Assembly (NCBI RefSeq): GCF_026241205.1
Contig: NZ_JAPFQM010000001.1
Location: 1,674,001 to 1,738,000 of the forward strand
Direction of reading: 5' to 3'
Source: Thermomicrobium sp. 4228-Ro
Lineage (GTDB): Bacteria; Chloroflexota; Chloroflexia; Thermomicrobiales; Thermomicrobiaceae
Length of the DNA: 64,000 nt
Shown here: positions 19,205-27,494 of the stretch, piece after piece
How positions within the stretch are numbered: the stretch's first letter is position 1
Layout of the letters: the number at the start of each line of letters is the position of its first letter
Notes under the pieces: generated by a model
Database searches by the model: none
Seen by the model: the letters and a program-made list of their open reading frames with translations, nothing else
Told to the model about the DNA's origin: nothing
Program-made: the position numbers and the translations under genes

Positions 19205-19683
19205 GGCGCTCGCGGCTTCGGGTGAGCGTGCGGATCAGCGAGGGGCTCGGGCGACCGGTCGCCGTACGGCGCCTGGCCGATCTCTTGCGTTTCGCTGCCG
19301 AACGTGAGGGGGTCAGCGGTGCGGTGAGCGTCTGGGTCTGCTCGGATAAGGAAATCGCTGAGTTGCACGAGCGTTTCCAGGGTATTCCGGGGCCGACCGA
19401 CGTGATGAGCTTCCCCGGTGATCCACCGTATCTCGGCGATATCGCCGTCTCCGCCCAGACGGCAGCCGAGCAGGCCCGCGATGCTGGTCACTCGGTAGGA
19501 CGGGAGATCGCGTTTCTCGCTCTGCACGGCCTCTTGCACCTGACCGGCTACGATGATCTCAGCGAACCGGAACGTTCGCGTATGCTCGCTCGCCAGGAGG
19601 AGCTGCTCCGTGCCTTCGAAGCCGAACGACCGGGTGCCTGGGAACCGAAAGCGCGTCAGTCTCGTTCTGACAGTCAAGAATGA
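19201..19683 (+). CDS. ybeY: Endoribonuclease YbeY
   Basis: Metal-dependent RNase for 16S rRNA 3'-end maturation and ribosome quality control, 160 residues. PGPTDVMSFPGDP, LGDIAVS and HGLLHLTGYDD are family motifs. The zinc triad normally reads HGxLHLxGYDH; here the third His is replaced by Asp, and the DNA reads CAC...CAC...GATGAT. Asp can bind zinc, so activity is possible but not assured. The ATG overlaps pgpH as ATGA. The last part of the gene overlaps the start of the next gene in another frame. Confidence 0.92.
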   Translation: MRRSRLRVSVRISEGLGRPVAVRRLADLLRFAAEREGVSGAVSVWVCSDKEIAELHERFQGIPGPTDVMSFPGDPPYLGDIAVSAQTAAEQARDAGHSVGREIAFLALHGLLHLTGYDDLSEPERSRMLARQEELLRAFEAERPGAWEPKARQSRSDSQE

Positions 19684-20710
19684 AGCGGCATCGCTGCCGG
19701 AACTCCTCGCGTCGGTAGAGCAGCAGACGCGACGTCCGGACGAGATTGTCGTCGTCGACGGTGGTTCGCAGGACGAGACGGTGGCGCTGCTCGAGCGCTG
19801 GCAGGATCGCCTGCCGCTCCGCATCATCGTCCTGCCGGGAGCGACGATCGCCGAGGGGCGCAACCGGGCGGTCGCTGAAGCGACCGGCGAGATCGTCGCC
19901 GTGACCGACGGTGGGGTCATCCTCGAACGGGATTGGCTGGAGCGACTTGTCGCGCCGTTCGAGACAGCCCAGCCTCCAGACGTGGTGAGCGGCTTTTTCG
20001 TCGCCGACCCGCGCACGCCGGTCGAGCTGGCGCTGGCCGTCACGACGTTGCCCGATGTGGACGAGGTCGTCCCGGCCCGCTTCTTGCCCTCGAGCCGGTC
20101 GGTCGCCTTCCGCCGGAGCCTGTTCCTGGCTGGCCTGCGCTACCCGGAGTGGCTCGATTACTGCGAGGATGTCGTCTTCGACCTCCGGCTCCAGCGCGCG
20201 GGTGCCCGGTTCGCTTTCGAGCCAGGCGCGATCGTCCGGTACCGCCCGCGCCGTTCGCTCGGCGCCTTCGCGCTCCAATACTTTCGGTATGCGCGCGGCG
20301 ACGGGAAGGCGGGCCTGTTCGCGGCTCGCCATGCCGTCCGATATGCGACCTATCTCGGCTTCCTGCCGCTGGTCATCTGGCTCCGGCGCTGGTGGCTCTT
20401 TCTGCTCGCGGGGATCGGTGCACTCGCCTACCTCCGGCGGCCGTACCGGCGGCTCTGGAGGCGACGCTCGGCCTTCCCGCGTCGCTGGCTCGCCCAAGCT
20501 GCCCTACTGATTCCACTCGTGCGGCTGGTCGGCGATGTCGCCAAACAAGCGGGGTACCCGATCGGGCTCGCCTGGCGCGCGGGTCGCTATGGCCTCAGGC
20601 GGACCTGGCGGTCGATCCCCGAGCACGTGCCGCCGCCTCCCGCAGTGCGAGGAGGAAGAACTCGGCTGCCCACAACGTCACCCGCCGACGGAACTCCTGG
20701 GGATGCGTGA
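19610..20710 (+). CDS. Family 2 glycosyltransferase
   Basis: A GT-A inverting glycosyltransferase of about 366 residues. The domain opens with VSLVLTVKNEAASLPELL and EIVVVDGGSQDETVALL. The usual DxD is represented by VTDGG, and the acceptor region includes YCEDVVFDLRL (ED motif). C-terminal hydrophobic segments (FLPLVIWLRRWWLFLLAGIG) suggest membrane association. GTG 19610 has AGGAGG nine bases upstream and overlaps ybeY by 74 bp; GTG 19634 is the alternative. The last about 38 codons run antisense over the end of cinA, and the low-complexity tail (EHVPPPPAVRGG) may be read-through after loss of an earlier stop. Confidence 0.82.
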   Translation: MPSKPNDRVPGNRKRVSLVLTVKNEAASLPELLASVEQQTRRPDEIVVVDGGSQDETVALLERWQDRLPLRIIVLPGATIAEGRNRAVAEATGEIVAVTDGGVILERDWLERLVAPFETAQPPDVVSGFFVADPRTPVELALAVTTLPDVDEVVPARFLPSSRSVAFRRSLFLAGLRYPEWLDYCEDVVFDLRLQRAGARFAFEPGAIVRYRPRRSLGAFALQYFRYARGDGKAGLFAARHAVRYATYLGFLPLVIWLRRWWLFLLAGIGALAYLRRPYRRLWRRRSAFPRRWLAQAALLIPLVRLVGDVAKQAGYPIGLAWRAGRYGLRRTWRSIPEHVPPPPAVRGGRTRLPTTSPADGTPGDA

Positions 20711-21821
20711 CCAGGGTCTGCTCACGTTCGTCCATTCCGTGCGGCGTCACGAGCACGAACGCTGCCTCACCAGGTGTCCGGTCGGCTGTCTCGCCCGACC
20801 CGAACCGAACCGCGATCGCTCCCGCGCACGGAGCGCCGGTCGACTCCCGAGCGGAGCGGGCCGCTCGGCGCGTGTGCTCGATGAGCGCCGTATCCGGAGC
20901 GATCGGCTCGGTCAGAACCAGGGCTTGTCGGAGGTGCTGCTGCGCTGCCGACTCCTCAGCGAGCAGCGCTGCAAAGCGTCCGCCATTCCCCTGCTCGACG
21001 AGTGCCAGACACCAACCGGTCGCAGCCAGCGGCTCCAGAATGGCCGCGCCGAGCGTCGTGTCGTCCGTCCCGTAGATGTGCCGGTCGAGCCGTCGTCGGA
21101 TTTCCTGCTCGGTCTCGGCCAGGAGGCGCTGGGCGGTCGGCTCGTCGTCGGCCTGCACGCTGATGCGGACGTGCACACCGTCGTCCTTGGCATAGGTGGC
21201 GACACGCGGGAGCCCACGCGCGATCAAGTCGTGGAGCCGTTCCTCGACCAGGGACTCGCCCAAACCGATCGTCTTGAGCGTGCGGAAGCGGATGACACCG
21301 CCACCGAGGAGGGGCAGCAGTCGCGGCACGACCTGCTCGCGCCACATGCGCAGCATCTCCCGTGGGACACCCGGCATGCTGACGATCACGTGCTGGTCGC
21401 GCCGGACGAACCAGCCGGGTGCCGTACCGATCGGGTTGGGAAGCGGTTCACAGGAGGGGATCCGGTAGGCTTGCTTCACGTTTCGTTCCGGCATGACCAG
21501 CCCGCGCGCCGCGAAGAAGGCGCGGATCTGTCCGGCGAGTTCCGGGTCGATCGTGAGCGGCTCCTCCAGGAGGGTCGCGATCGCTTCTCGGGTCAGGTCG
21601 TCTTCGGTCGGGCCGATCCCGCCGGTCGTGACGATCAGTTCGGCATCCTCCCAGGCACGGCGCAGGACGCGGACGATCGTCTCGAGGTCGTCCCCGACCT
21701 GGGAAATCCACCGCAGGCGAATACCGAGCGCCGCGAGTTCCTGTGCGAGAAAGGTAGCATTGGTGTCGGTGAGGTGCCCGTCGATGAGTTCGGTACCGAT
21801 CGAGAGGACGACTGCGTCCAT
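20595..21821 (-). CDS. cinA: CinA-family protein with degenerate deamidase site
   Basis: A 408-residue protein in the CinA layout. The N-terminal MoCF_biosynth-like domain (about 1-170) has VVLSIGTELIDGHLTDTNA and VTTGGIGPTEDDLTREAIA; in CinA it is a nucleotide pyrophosphatase (COG1058). The C-terminal PncC-like domain normally deamidates NMN through an ESCTGG motif. Here the equivalent site reads VEQGNGGRF, so the catalytic Ser and Thr are missing, and the later conserved parts are hard to match. ATG 21821 follows GAGAGGGAGAG. It lies downstream of tRNA-Arg and its terminator on the same strand. Its 3' end overlaps the convergent glycosyltransferase gene by 116 bp. Confidence 0.85.
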   Translation of the reverse strand: MDAVVLSIGTELIDGHLTDTNATFLAQELAALGIRLRWISQVGDDLETIVRVLRRAWEDAELIVTTGGIGPTEDDLTREAIATLLEEPLTIDPELAGQIRAFFAARGLVMPERNVKQAYRIPSCEPLPNPIGTAPGWFVRRDQHVIVSMPGVPREMLRMWREQVVPRLLPLLGGGVIRFRTLKTIGLGESLVEERLHDLIARGLPRVATYAKDDGVHVRISVQADDEPTAQRLLAETEQEIRRRLDRHIYGTDDTTLGAAILEPLAATGWCLALVEQGNGGRFAALLAEESAAQQHLRQALVLTEPIAPDTALIEHTRRAARSARESTGAPCAGAIAVRFGSGETADRTPGEAAFVLVTPHGMDEREQTLVTHPQEFRRRVTLWAAEFFLLALREAAARARGSTARSA

Positions 21822-21846
21822 GTGTTCGGCTCTCCCTCTCGCTGTC

Positions 21847-21886
21847 CAAAAGGAACGAGCGAGCAGGGAAGATTCCCCGCTCGCTC
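21847..21886 (-). terminator. Terminator of tRNA-Arg
   Basis: GAGCGAGC (21857-21864) pairs with GCTCGCTC (21879-21886), with further pairing (GGGAA/TTCCC) inside the stem. On the minus strand it is followed by GTTCCTTTTGG. It lies between the tRNA and cinA. Confidence 0.75.
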
Positions 21887-21892
21887 CGTCCG

Positions 21893-21965
21893 TACCCTCG
21901 GAGGGATTCGAACCCCCAACCTCTTGGTTCGAAGCCAAGCGCTCTATCCCTTGAGCTACGAGGGC
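21893..21965 (-). tRNA. tRNA-Arg (anticodon TCG)
   Basis: The minus strand gives acceptor GCCCTCG with CGAGGGT (G-U at the first pair), anticodon stem CTTGG/CCAAG with loop CTTCGAA (anticodon TCG, codon CGA), and T-loop GGGTTCGAATCCC. The discriminator is A and CCA is not encoded. Confidence 0.95.
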
Positions 21966-22051
21966 CCACGCCCAGCAATAGAGAGTGTAGCAAAACCGCT
22001 GGCCTGGGTGCTACTCCCGCTTCCGAGCGGCTGTCCCTTCCAGGCACGTCA

Positions 22052-22972
22052 TCACGTCCGCTTGCGGGCGACGACCCGGATGCGCCCCGAGCGACGGGCG
22101 AGCGCCGCGAGCGCAGCGACCGGCGTCGCGAGCACGATGAGCGGGAAATGAGCCCGGGCGAGGAACCGCTCGAGTGCGGTCGCGCCGGCCTGTCGCGCCA
22201 GCAAGCGAACCCCCCACGACCACTCGAGCCCGTGCCACTCGTGTTCCTCGTCGATGACCGTGAAACCCGTCTCCGAGAGCAGGCGCTGGAGGGTGGCCGG
22301 TGTGAAGACGCTCCGGTGTCGCGGGGGGTCGTAGCCCATCCAGGCGGGGCCGAACAGTGCAGCGGCCCACGAAGCACCGTTCGGTACCCACACGATGAGC
22401 GTGCCGCCGGGCCGCAGCAGCTGGCCGATCCGTTCGAGCGCCTGCCGGGGGCGGGCGAGATGCTCGAGGACGTGCTGCAGGAGCACCGTGTCGAAGCTGG
22501 CGGACGGAAAAGCGACCTCGTCCAGGGTACCAGTCAGAACCGCGAGCCCGCGCGTTCGCGCCGTCGCGGCAGCCTTCGGGTCGGGTTCCACGCCCACGAC
22601 GCGTGGGTTTCCAGCCTCGCGGATGCATTGGAGGAGTTCACCGGTCGCGCAACCGACTTCGAGGATGCGTCGTGGCGGGGCGAGGAACGGCCAGAGTTGG
22701 TGGACCTCGTGACGGAGCAGGAGACGCCGGGCGCGAGCGGTCAGGTTCATCCGGCGATGCGGTTCGTAGTCGTCCGGATAGAAGGCCATCTCGCAGCCTG
22801 GCCGGGGCTGCGGGGTGAGATAGCGAAAACCGCAGTGACGGCAGCAGACCAGCTGGATCGGGAACGGCAACGTCCCGAAGCGGAGGTCCTCGACCCAAAG
22901 GAGCGGCTCCGGGTCGTCGGCACCGCAGAGGCCACAGGGAACGTGCTCGAAGATGCTCGTGTCAGCCGTCAT
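22052..22972 (-). CDS. Class I SAM-dependent methyltransferase with N-terminal zinc-binding motif
   Basis: A 306-residue protein. CGLC...CCRHCGF (about residues 13-51) is a likely zinc site like those preceding sugar-modifying methyltransferases. The Methyltransf_23-type core follows, with ILEVGCATGELLQ, VVGVEPD and VLLQHVLEHLARP. A C-terminal hydrophobic segment (FPLIVLATPVAALAAL) suggests membrane contact. The ATG at 22972 overlaps the end of the upstream GT2 gene by 11 bp, so the two are probably cotranscribed. No clear SD is seen at this start. The substrate is unknown; methylation of a glycan or glycolipid precursor is the contextual guess. Confidence 0.82.
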   Translation of the reverse strand: MTADTSIFEHVPCGLCGADDPEPLLWVEDLRFGTLPFPIQLVCCRHCGFRYLTPQPRPGCEMAFYPDDYEPHRRMNLTARARRLLLRHEVHQLWPFLAPPRRILEVGCATGELLQCIREAGNPRVVGVEPDPKAAATARTRGLAVLTGTLDEVAFPSASFDTVLLQHVLEHLARPRQALERIGQLLRPGGTLIVWVPNGASWAAALFGPAWMGYDPPRHRSVFTPATLQRLLSETGFTVIDEEHEWHGLEWSWGVRLLARQAGATALERFLARAHFPLIVLATPVAALAALARRSGRIRVVARKRT

Positions 22973-23966
22973 CGTCGTGTCGCCAGTGCTGGCGGATGCT
23001 GTAGTCCTGGCGGGGCGCACTGTGGGTGATCAGCTCGGCGAGGAGACCAGTGAGGAAGAACTGTGCACCGATCGTCATGAGGAGGACGCCCAGGGTCAGC
23101 AGCGGGCGGTGCCCGATCGGATGCCCGAGGAACCACTGGACGGAGAGATAGGCGTTGATCGTCGTTCCGATCCCGAGCGCAGCCAGACCGAACCAGCCGA
23201 AAAGGTGCAGCGGCCGCGGACTGTACTGGATGAGGAACAGCACCGTCAGGAGGTCGAAGAGTCCGCGGGCGAAGCGAGTTGGCCCGTACTTCGAGCGACC
23301 GTAGCGGCGAGGCCGGTGCGCGACCGGAAGCTCGACTACTCGGAAACCGCGGGCGTGCGCGAGGATCGGGATGAACCGGTGCAGCTCCCCGTACAGCGGG
23401 ATCTCGCGGACCACCTCGGCGCGATAGGCCTTGAGCCCGCAGTTCACATCGTGGAGGTGCACGCCGGTGAGGAGCCGGACCAGCCAGTTGAAGACCCAGG
23501 AGGGAAACCGCTTGGTCCAGGGGTCTCGCCGGGGTGTCTTCCAGCCGCTGACGAGGTCTGCCTGCTCGAGTGCCTCGAGGAGGCGCGGAATCTCGTGCGG
23601 ATCGTCCTGGAGGTCGGCATCGAGCGTCACGATCCATCGGCCACGGGCGGCGCGGAACCCTGCAGCGAGCGCAGCCGATTTCCCGAAGTTGCGCCGGAAC
23701 TCGATGACCTGGACCCGCGGATCGCCAGTGAAGAGTTCCTGCAGGATAGCTGTCGAGCCGTCGGTGCTCCCGTCGTCCACGAAGATCAACTCGGATCGGA
23801 GCTGGAGCGGCTGGAGTGCCTCGCAGAGCTCCCGGTACAGTTCCGGCAGGCTGGCTGCCTCGTCGTAGACCGGGACGACGACCGAGAGGTCGACCGGCCC
23901 GAGCGCTCGCGTCGTCTCTGGCGTTTTCGGTCCCGTCGACGGGTGGCGAGTGACCGGAACCGTCAT
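22962..23966 (-). CDS. DPM/GtrB-like polyprenyl-phosphate glycosyltransferase (GT2)
   Basis: A 334-residue GT2 enzyme that should transfer a sugar from a nucleotide donor to undecaprenyl phosphate. LSVVVPVYDEAASLPELY, LIFVDDGSTDGS and VTLDADLQDDPHEIPRLLEAL with the DxD are canonical for the dolichol-phosphate-mannose synthase group. HRPRRYGRSKYG is the conserved basic motif. Two C-terminal hydrophobic segments (FGWFGLAALGIG and LLTLGVLLMTIGAQFFLTG) match the GtrB membrane anchor. The ATG at 23966 opens the minus-strand pair with the methyltransferase. A divergent 222-bp gap separates it from the phosphatase gene. Confidence 0.9.
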   Translation of the reverse strand: MTVPVTRHPSTGPKTPETTRALGPVDLSVVVPVYDEAASLPELYRELCEALQPLQLRSELIFVDDGSTDGSTAILQELFTGDPRVQVIEFRRNFGKSAALAAGFRAARGRWIVTLDADLQDDPHEIPRLLEALEQADLVSGWKTPRRDPWTKRFPSWVFNWLVRLLTGVHLHDVNCGLKAYRAEVVREIPLYGELHRFIPILAHARGFRVVELPVAHRPRRYGRSKYGPTRFARGLFDLLTVLFLIQYSPRPLHLFGWFGLAALGIGTTINAYLSVQWFLGHPIGHRPLLTLGVLLMTIGAQFFLTGLLAELITHSAPRQDYSIRQHWRHDDDG

Positions 23967-24033
23967 ACCCCGTCCCTTCCCGCGTTCCTGATGGTAACCG
24001 AGGGGAACGCCGAGCGCCTAGCATGCCGTACGA

Positions 24034-24065
24034 CCTGTCCGACCAGGTTCCCGGGCAGGTCGGAC
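24034..24065. repeat. Inverted repeat in the GT2/phosphatase divergent gap
   Basis: GTCCGACC (24037-24044) is repeated inverted as GGTCGGAC (24058-24065). A nested ACCTG...CAGGT also overlaps it. It lies in the 23967-24188 gap between divergent genes. It could be an operator or a leader hairpin. Nothing else was recognised in this gap. Confidence 0.35.
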
Positions 24066-24188
24066 CGGGCTGGTGCTGGGCCCGGAGCGCTCGCCGACCG
24101 CCACGATCTATCCGCTGTTCGTCGTTCCTTCATGGCAAATCCAGGATCACGCAGCATACTGGTCGCGGAGCGCGAAGGGGGGGACCGC

Positions 24189-25391
24189 ATGCGCACGACC
24201 GCGTTCGATGCCTGGCTACTGGACCTCGACGGCGTCGTCTACGTCGGTGACCAGGTGTTGCCGGGGGTACACGAGGCACTCGCTGCACTGCGTCGCGCCG
24301 GGAAACAGCTGCGCTTTCTCACCAACGATCCGCGGCCGACTCGCGAGCAGCTGGTCGCGCGCTTGCAGCGACTCGGCATCGAGGCGCGCGTCGAGGAAGT
24401 CGTGACCTGCGGCTGGGCGACGGCCCGCTTCCTAGCAGCTCGCGGGATCCGCAGTGCGTTCGTGGTCGGTAGTGCGGGCCTGGCCGAGGAACTCGAGCGG
24501 GCTGGCATCGCGGTGGCCCGCGACGGCTTGCCGGAAGCGGTCGTCGTCGGTGCCGACGAGCGCATGAGCTTCCTCGACGTCGTGCAGGGGGCCGTCCTCG
24601 TGCAGCGCGGTGCACTGTTCGTGGCGACCAATGCCGATGCGTCCTATCCGATGCCGATCGGTACCGTACCGGCCACGGGAGCGGTCGTCTGCGCGATCCA
24701 CTTAGCCGCGCAACGTCGGCCACTGATTGTCGGGAAACCGGAACCACTGATGTTCCAGCTGGCGCTCGAGACGCTGCCGCCCGGCAGTCGCGCGCTGGTC
24801 GTCGGTGACCGGGTCGAAAGTGACATCCTCGGTGCGCACCGGGCCGGTCTCCCGGCGATCCTCGTCGCGCCGCGAGCACCGGAATTCCCGTCACCGCGCG
24901 ATCTCCGCCGACCGGATGCGGTCGTTTCCTCGTTGGCCGAGGCGGTGGAGCGAGCGCCGGATCTCCCCGACGATCCTCCGGTCGCCGAGCGCTGGCCGGA
25001 GCGAATCCTACCGGGAGTCGTCCTCCTCGTGACCGACACGGCAGGGGAACGCGTTGCCCTGATCGAAGCGCATGGCGAAACGGTGCTCCCGTGGACGGAA
25101 CTGGAGCCACTCGAGACATTCGAGGAAGCTGCTCAGCGGCTTTTCGCGCGGCTCTCCGGCGATCGGGTCGACCGGTCGCTCGAACCGCTCGGGCCGGTCT
25201 CCGGAGATGGCTGGCTCGTCAGCGACCGCGACGGTGCTGCGGTCCAGCTGGCCGGGCAAGCCTATCTGGGTCGGATCGAGCCGAGCGCGCTCGAACCTGA
25301 GGTGCGCTGGGTGGAACTCGCGGCGCTCGAAGCGCACCTTCCACCCATGCAAGCCGGCTGGTGCCGTCAACGGCTCGCTCGGAGTAGCTAG
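24189..25391 (+). CDS. NagD/PNPase-like HAD phosphatase with extra C-terminal domain
   Basis: HAD-superfamily phosphatase of the NagD/4-nitrophenylphosphatase type, 400 residues. The nucleophile motif is LLDLDGVVYVG, motif II TNDPRPTREQ, and motifs III/IV are GKPEPLMF and VVGDRVESDILGAHRAG. This core takes about 265 residues, the normal length. A further 130 residues are unlike the family; they include VLLVTDTAGERVALIEAHGE and VRWVELAALEAHLP and resemble a small alpha/beta ligand-binding or NUDIX-like piece, a weak call. The ATG at 24189 follows AAGGGGGGGACC. The stop shares CTAG with the convergent methyltransferase stop. Confidence 0.83.
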   Translation: MRTTAFDAWLLDLDGVVYVGDQVLPGVHEALAALRRAGKQLRFLTNDPRPTREQLVARLQRLGIEARVEEVVTCGWATARFLAARGIRSAFVVGSAGLAEELERAGIAVARDGLPEAVVVGADERMSFLDVVQGAVLVQRGALFVATNADASYPMPIGTVPATGAVVCAIHLAAQRRPLIVGKPEPLMFQLALETLPPGSRALVVGDRVESDILGAHRAGLPAILVAPRAPEFPSPRDLRRPDAVVSSLAEAVERAPDLPDDPPVAERWPERILPGVVLLVTDTAGERVALIEAHGETVLPWTELEPLETFEEAAQRLFARLSGDRVDRSLEPLGPVSGDGWLVSDRDGAAVQLAGQAYLGRIEPSALEPEVRWVELAALEAHLPPMQAGWCRQRLARSS

Positions 25392-26389
25392 CGCTGGGCC
25401 AGGAGCAGTGCCGTCGCGTCGTCGACCGTACGCCATTCGAGCGTGCTGAAGCCGACGCTGCTGAGCCAGGCCGCGAGTTCGTCAGCAGTCGGGTTACGGC
25501 CGCGCTCGGTCGCGAGCAGCATCTGGAGGTCGTGCAGCGCGTGCTGCAGCCGTGCCTGCGGAGTGGCGTCGGGCGGCGTTGCGCGGATCGCGAGCCAGCC
25601 GCCGGGTGCCAGCGCGTCGCGCACGCGGCGGAGCAACCGGAGCGCTCCCTCCTCGTCCATGCCGTTGAGCACGCCGAAGAGCAGCACGAGTTGGTAGCCT
25701 GCGCCGAGCGGGTCGACGAAGAAATCACCGGCCAGTGTGCGGACGCGATCGCTCAGGCCCTGGCTGGCGATGAGTTCCTGCGTCACGGCGACGACCGGCG
25801 GCCGGTCGAAGACGGCCGCCTCGAGCGTCGGGTGCGCCCGCGCCAGCGCCATCGCGTACTCGCCGTGCCCGCCGCCCAGGTCGAGGACGCGCGGGTGTGG
25901 CAGGTCACGCAGGAGCGGAAGCAGGGCAGCCGCGATGTCGTCGCTCGTCATCCGGGCGACCTCGTAGAGCATCAGCGTGAAGCGCCGGACCCAGTCGGCA
26001 CGGTCTTCCTCGCGACGGCTCGCCTCGGGGGCACGGCCGGTGCGCACCGCCTCTGTCAGGAGTCCCCAGCGGCGGTAGAAGGCGGCCTGGTTGGCGAGAA
26101 AGCGGGCCAGCGAATGGGGCGACTCGGGCACCAGTGTCTCGGCAGCCAGCGGCGTCAGCTGCCAGCCAGCTGCCGTTTCGACGACGAGATCGAGCGCGGC
26201 AGCGGCCCGGAGAAAACGCGCCAGCGCCAGTGGGTCGGCACCGACCGCCGCTGCCAGGCGCTCGGTCGGGAGCGGACCGGCGGCCAGCTGGGTGCCGATA
26301 TCGAGTTCGGCGAACGCGATCGCGACCGCTGCCGTACGGAAGCTCTGGGCGAGTTCGAGGATCCGCCGTTGCGCGGTAGTCGGGGGCAT
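25388..26389 (-). CDS. O-methyltransferase family 2 (plant/hydroxyneurosporene-type)
   Basis: A 333-residue SAM-dependent methyltransferase. The N-terminal 90 residues form a winged-helix dimerisation domain (LAQSFRTAAVAIAFAELDIG, GPLPTERLAAAVGADPLALARFL), followed by VLDLGGGHGEYAMALARAHP, FDRPPVV and AGDFFVDPLGAGYQLVLL. This matches the O-methyltransferase family 2 used on small phenolic, quinone or carotenoid substrates; the specific substrate is unknown. ATG 26389 has AGGAGAT five bases upstream. It lies 11 bp after the arginine-deiminase-like gene on the same strand, so the two are probably cotranscribed. Confidence 0.86.
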   Translation of the reverse strand: MPPTTAQRRILELAQSFRTAAVAIAFAELDIGTQLAAGPLPTERLAAAVGADPLALARFLRAAAALDLVVETAAGWQLTPLAAETLVPESPHSLARFLANQAAFYRRWGLLTEAVRTGRAPEASRREEDRADWVRRFTLMLYEVARMTSDDIAAALLPLLRDLPHPRVLDLGGGHGEYAMALARAHPTLEAAVFDRPPVVAVTQELIASQGLSDRVRTLAGDFFVDPLGAGYQLVLLFGVLNGMDEEGALRLLRRVRDALAPGGWLAIRATPPDATPQARLQHALHDLQMLLATERGRNPTADELAAWLSSVGFSTLEWRTVDDATALLLAQR

Positions 26390-26400
26390 CAGGATCTCCT

Positions 26401-27294
26401 TTACCAGCGACGCAGGAGCGGGCGAGAGAGACAGGTCGGGCCACCCGACCGGTTGTGGGAGATCTCCTGCCCTTCGTACGGGTAGACCGTGCAGCCGGCC
26501 GCTTCGAGCGCAGCGATCGTCCGCTCGTTCTCGCGCAGGATCACGCAACGACGCGGGGCGAGCGCCAGCACGTTCGGCCCTTGCGTCGGGAACTCTTCGT
26601 CGGGGACAGCGATGAGCTGAATTTCGCGCGCCGAAAGCAGCTCCATCAGACGCACCGGGACGAGCGGCGGATAGACGACAGCGAGGTCGACGTCGACCGG
26701 GCTCACGAGCGACAGGAGGTGCAGGCACTCGCCGGGGCCGTGCCAGTGCGGGAGATCGACGGCGATGACCGCGACGTCGAGCGGCCGCACGAGTTCAGCC
26801 AGCTGAGCGATCCCAGCGTCGTTCGTGCGATAACTTCGGCCGACGACCAGCGTCCGCTCGTCGAGCCACAAGCAGTCGCCGCCCTCGACCGTACCGGGCG
26901 CTTCGATCCGCCCGACGATCGGGACGTCCAGGTCGCGGAGCACGCGTTCCAGGAACGCGACCTCCGGCTGGCGTTGCGCCTTGCCCATGCGCAGCAGGAT
27001 CGCGCCGGCCTCCGTGACGATGACCGGATCGAACGGGAAGATCGCGTCCTGCAGGTTGGGATCGTCGGGTTCGACGACGATCGTCTCGACCCCCTCGCGT
27101 TCGAGCAGCGCGACGAGCGCCGCGTGCTCGGTGACCGCACGCTGGTGGTCGATCGGCCCAAGGTAGCCGAAGGCACGCCAGCAGTCCGGGTCGGCGGGCG
27201 GCACTGGCCGCACGAGGAGCACGCGCCGGAGCGGCGCGACCATCGACTGTGCTCCGAAGGTCCGGTCCTCCCGAGTCGACGCACTCGCACGCAC
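26401..27294 (-). CDS. Amidinotransferase/dimethylarginine dimethylaminohydrolase-like enzyme
   Basis: Member of the arginine-deiminase-fold superfamily (guanidine-modifying enzymes), 297 residues. VEGGDCLWL, VVGRSYRTND, LPHWHGPGECLHLLSLVSPVDVD and the C-terminal nucleophile region GGPTCLSRP supply the acidic, His and Cys catalytic residues. It could hydrolyse dimethylarginine, arginine or a related guanidine. GTG 27294 has AAAGGAG seven bases upstream; ATG 27243 (with GGAG) is a close alternative and would remove 17 residues. It is the first gene of a pair with the methyltransferase. The 200-bp gap 27295-27494 to the defence-like cluster holds no recognised element. Confidence 0.83.
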   Translation of the reverse strand: MRASASTREDRTFGAQSMVAPLRRVLLVRPVPPADPDCWRAFGYLGPIDHQRAVTEHAALVALLEREGVETIVVEPDDPNLQDAIFPFDPVIVTEAGAILLRMGKAQRQPEVAFLERVLRDLDVPIVGRIEAPGTVEGGDCLWLDERTLVVGRSYRTNDAGIAQLAELVRPLDVAVIAVDLPHWHGPGECLHLLSLVSPVDVDLAVVYPPLVPVRLMELLSAREIQLIAVPDEEFPTQGPNVLALAPRRCVILRENERTIAALEAAGCTVYPYEGQEISHNRSGGPTCLSRPLLRRW

Positions 27295-27494
27295 CGTCCG
27301 GCTCCTTTCCCTCGCGATCCGCGCGAAGACCGCCCTACCCCACGGCCGCGGGCGCTGCCCTCTCCTCGTCCGGCCTGCGGCATCGACGGCCGTCCCGTCG
27401 GGTGGCATTCTATACGAGTGAGGAACCGGTCGCATCGCCAGGGGACGAACCGAGAAATCCTGAGCAGCCTCGAGCGAGTCGGTGAGGAGGGCCG

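Noticed and set aside
22953-24188. Open frame extending upstream of the NagD-like gene
   Set aside because: The upstream part is antisense to the GT2 and methyltransferase genes; the true start at 24189 has a good SD and begins the HAD motif.
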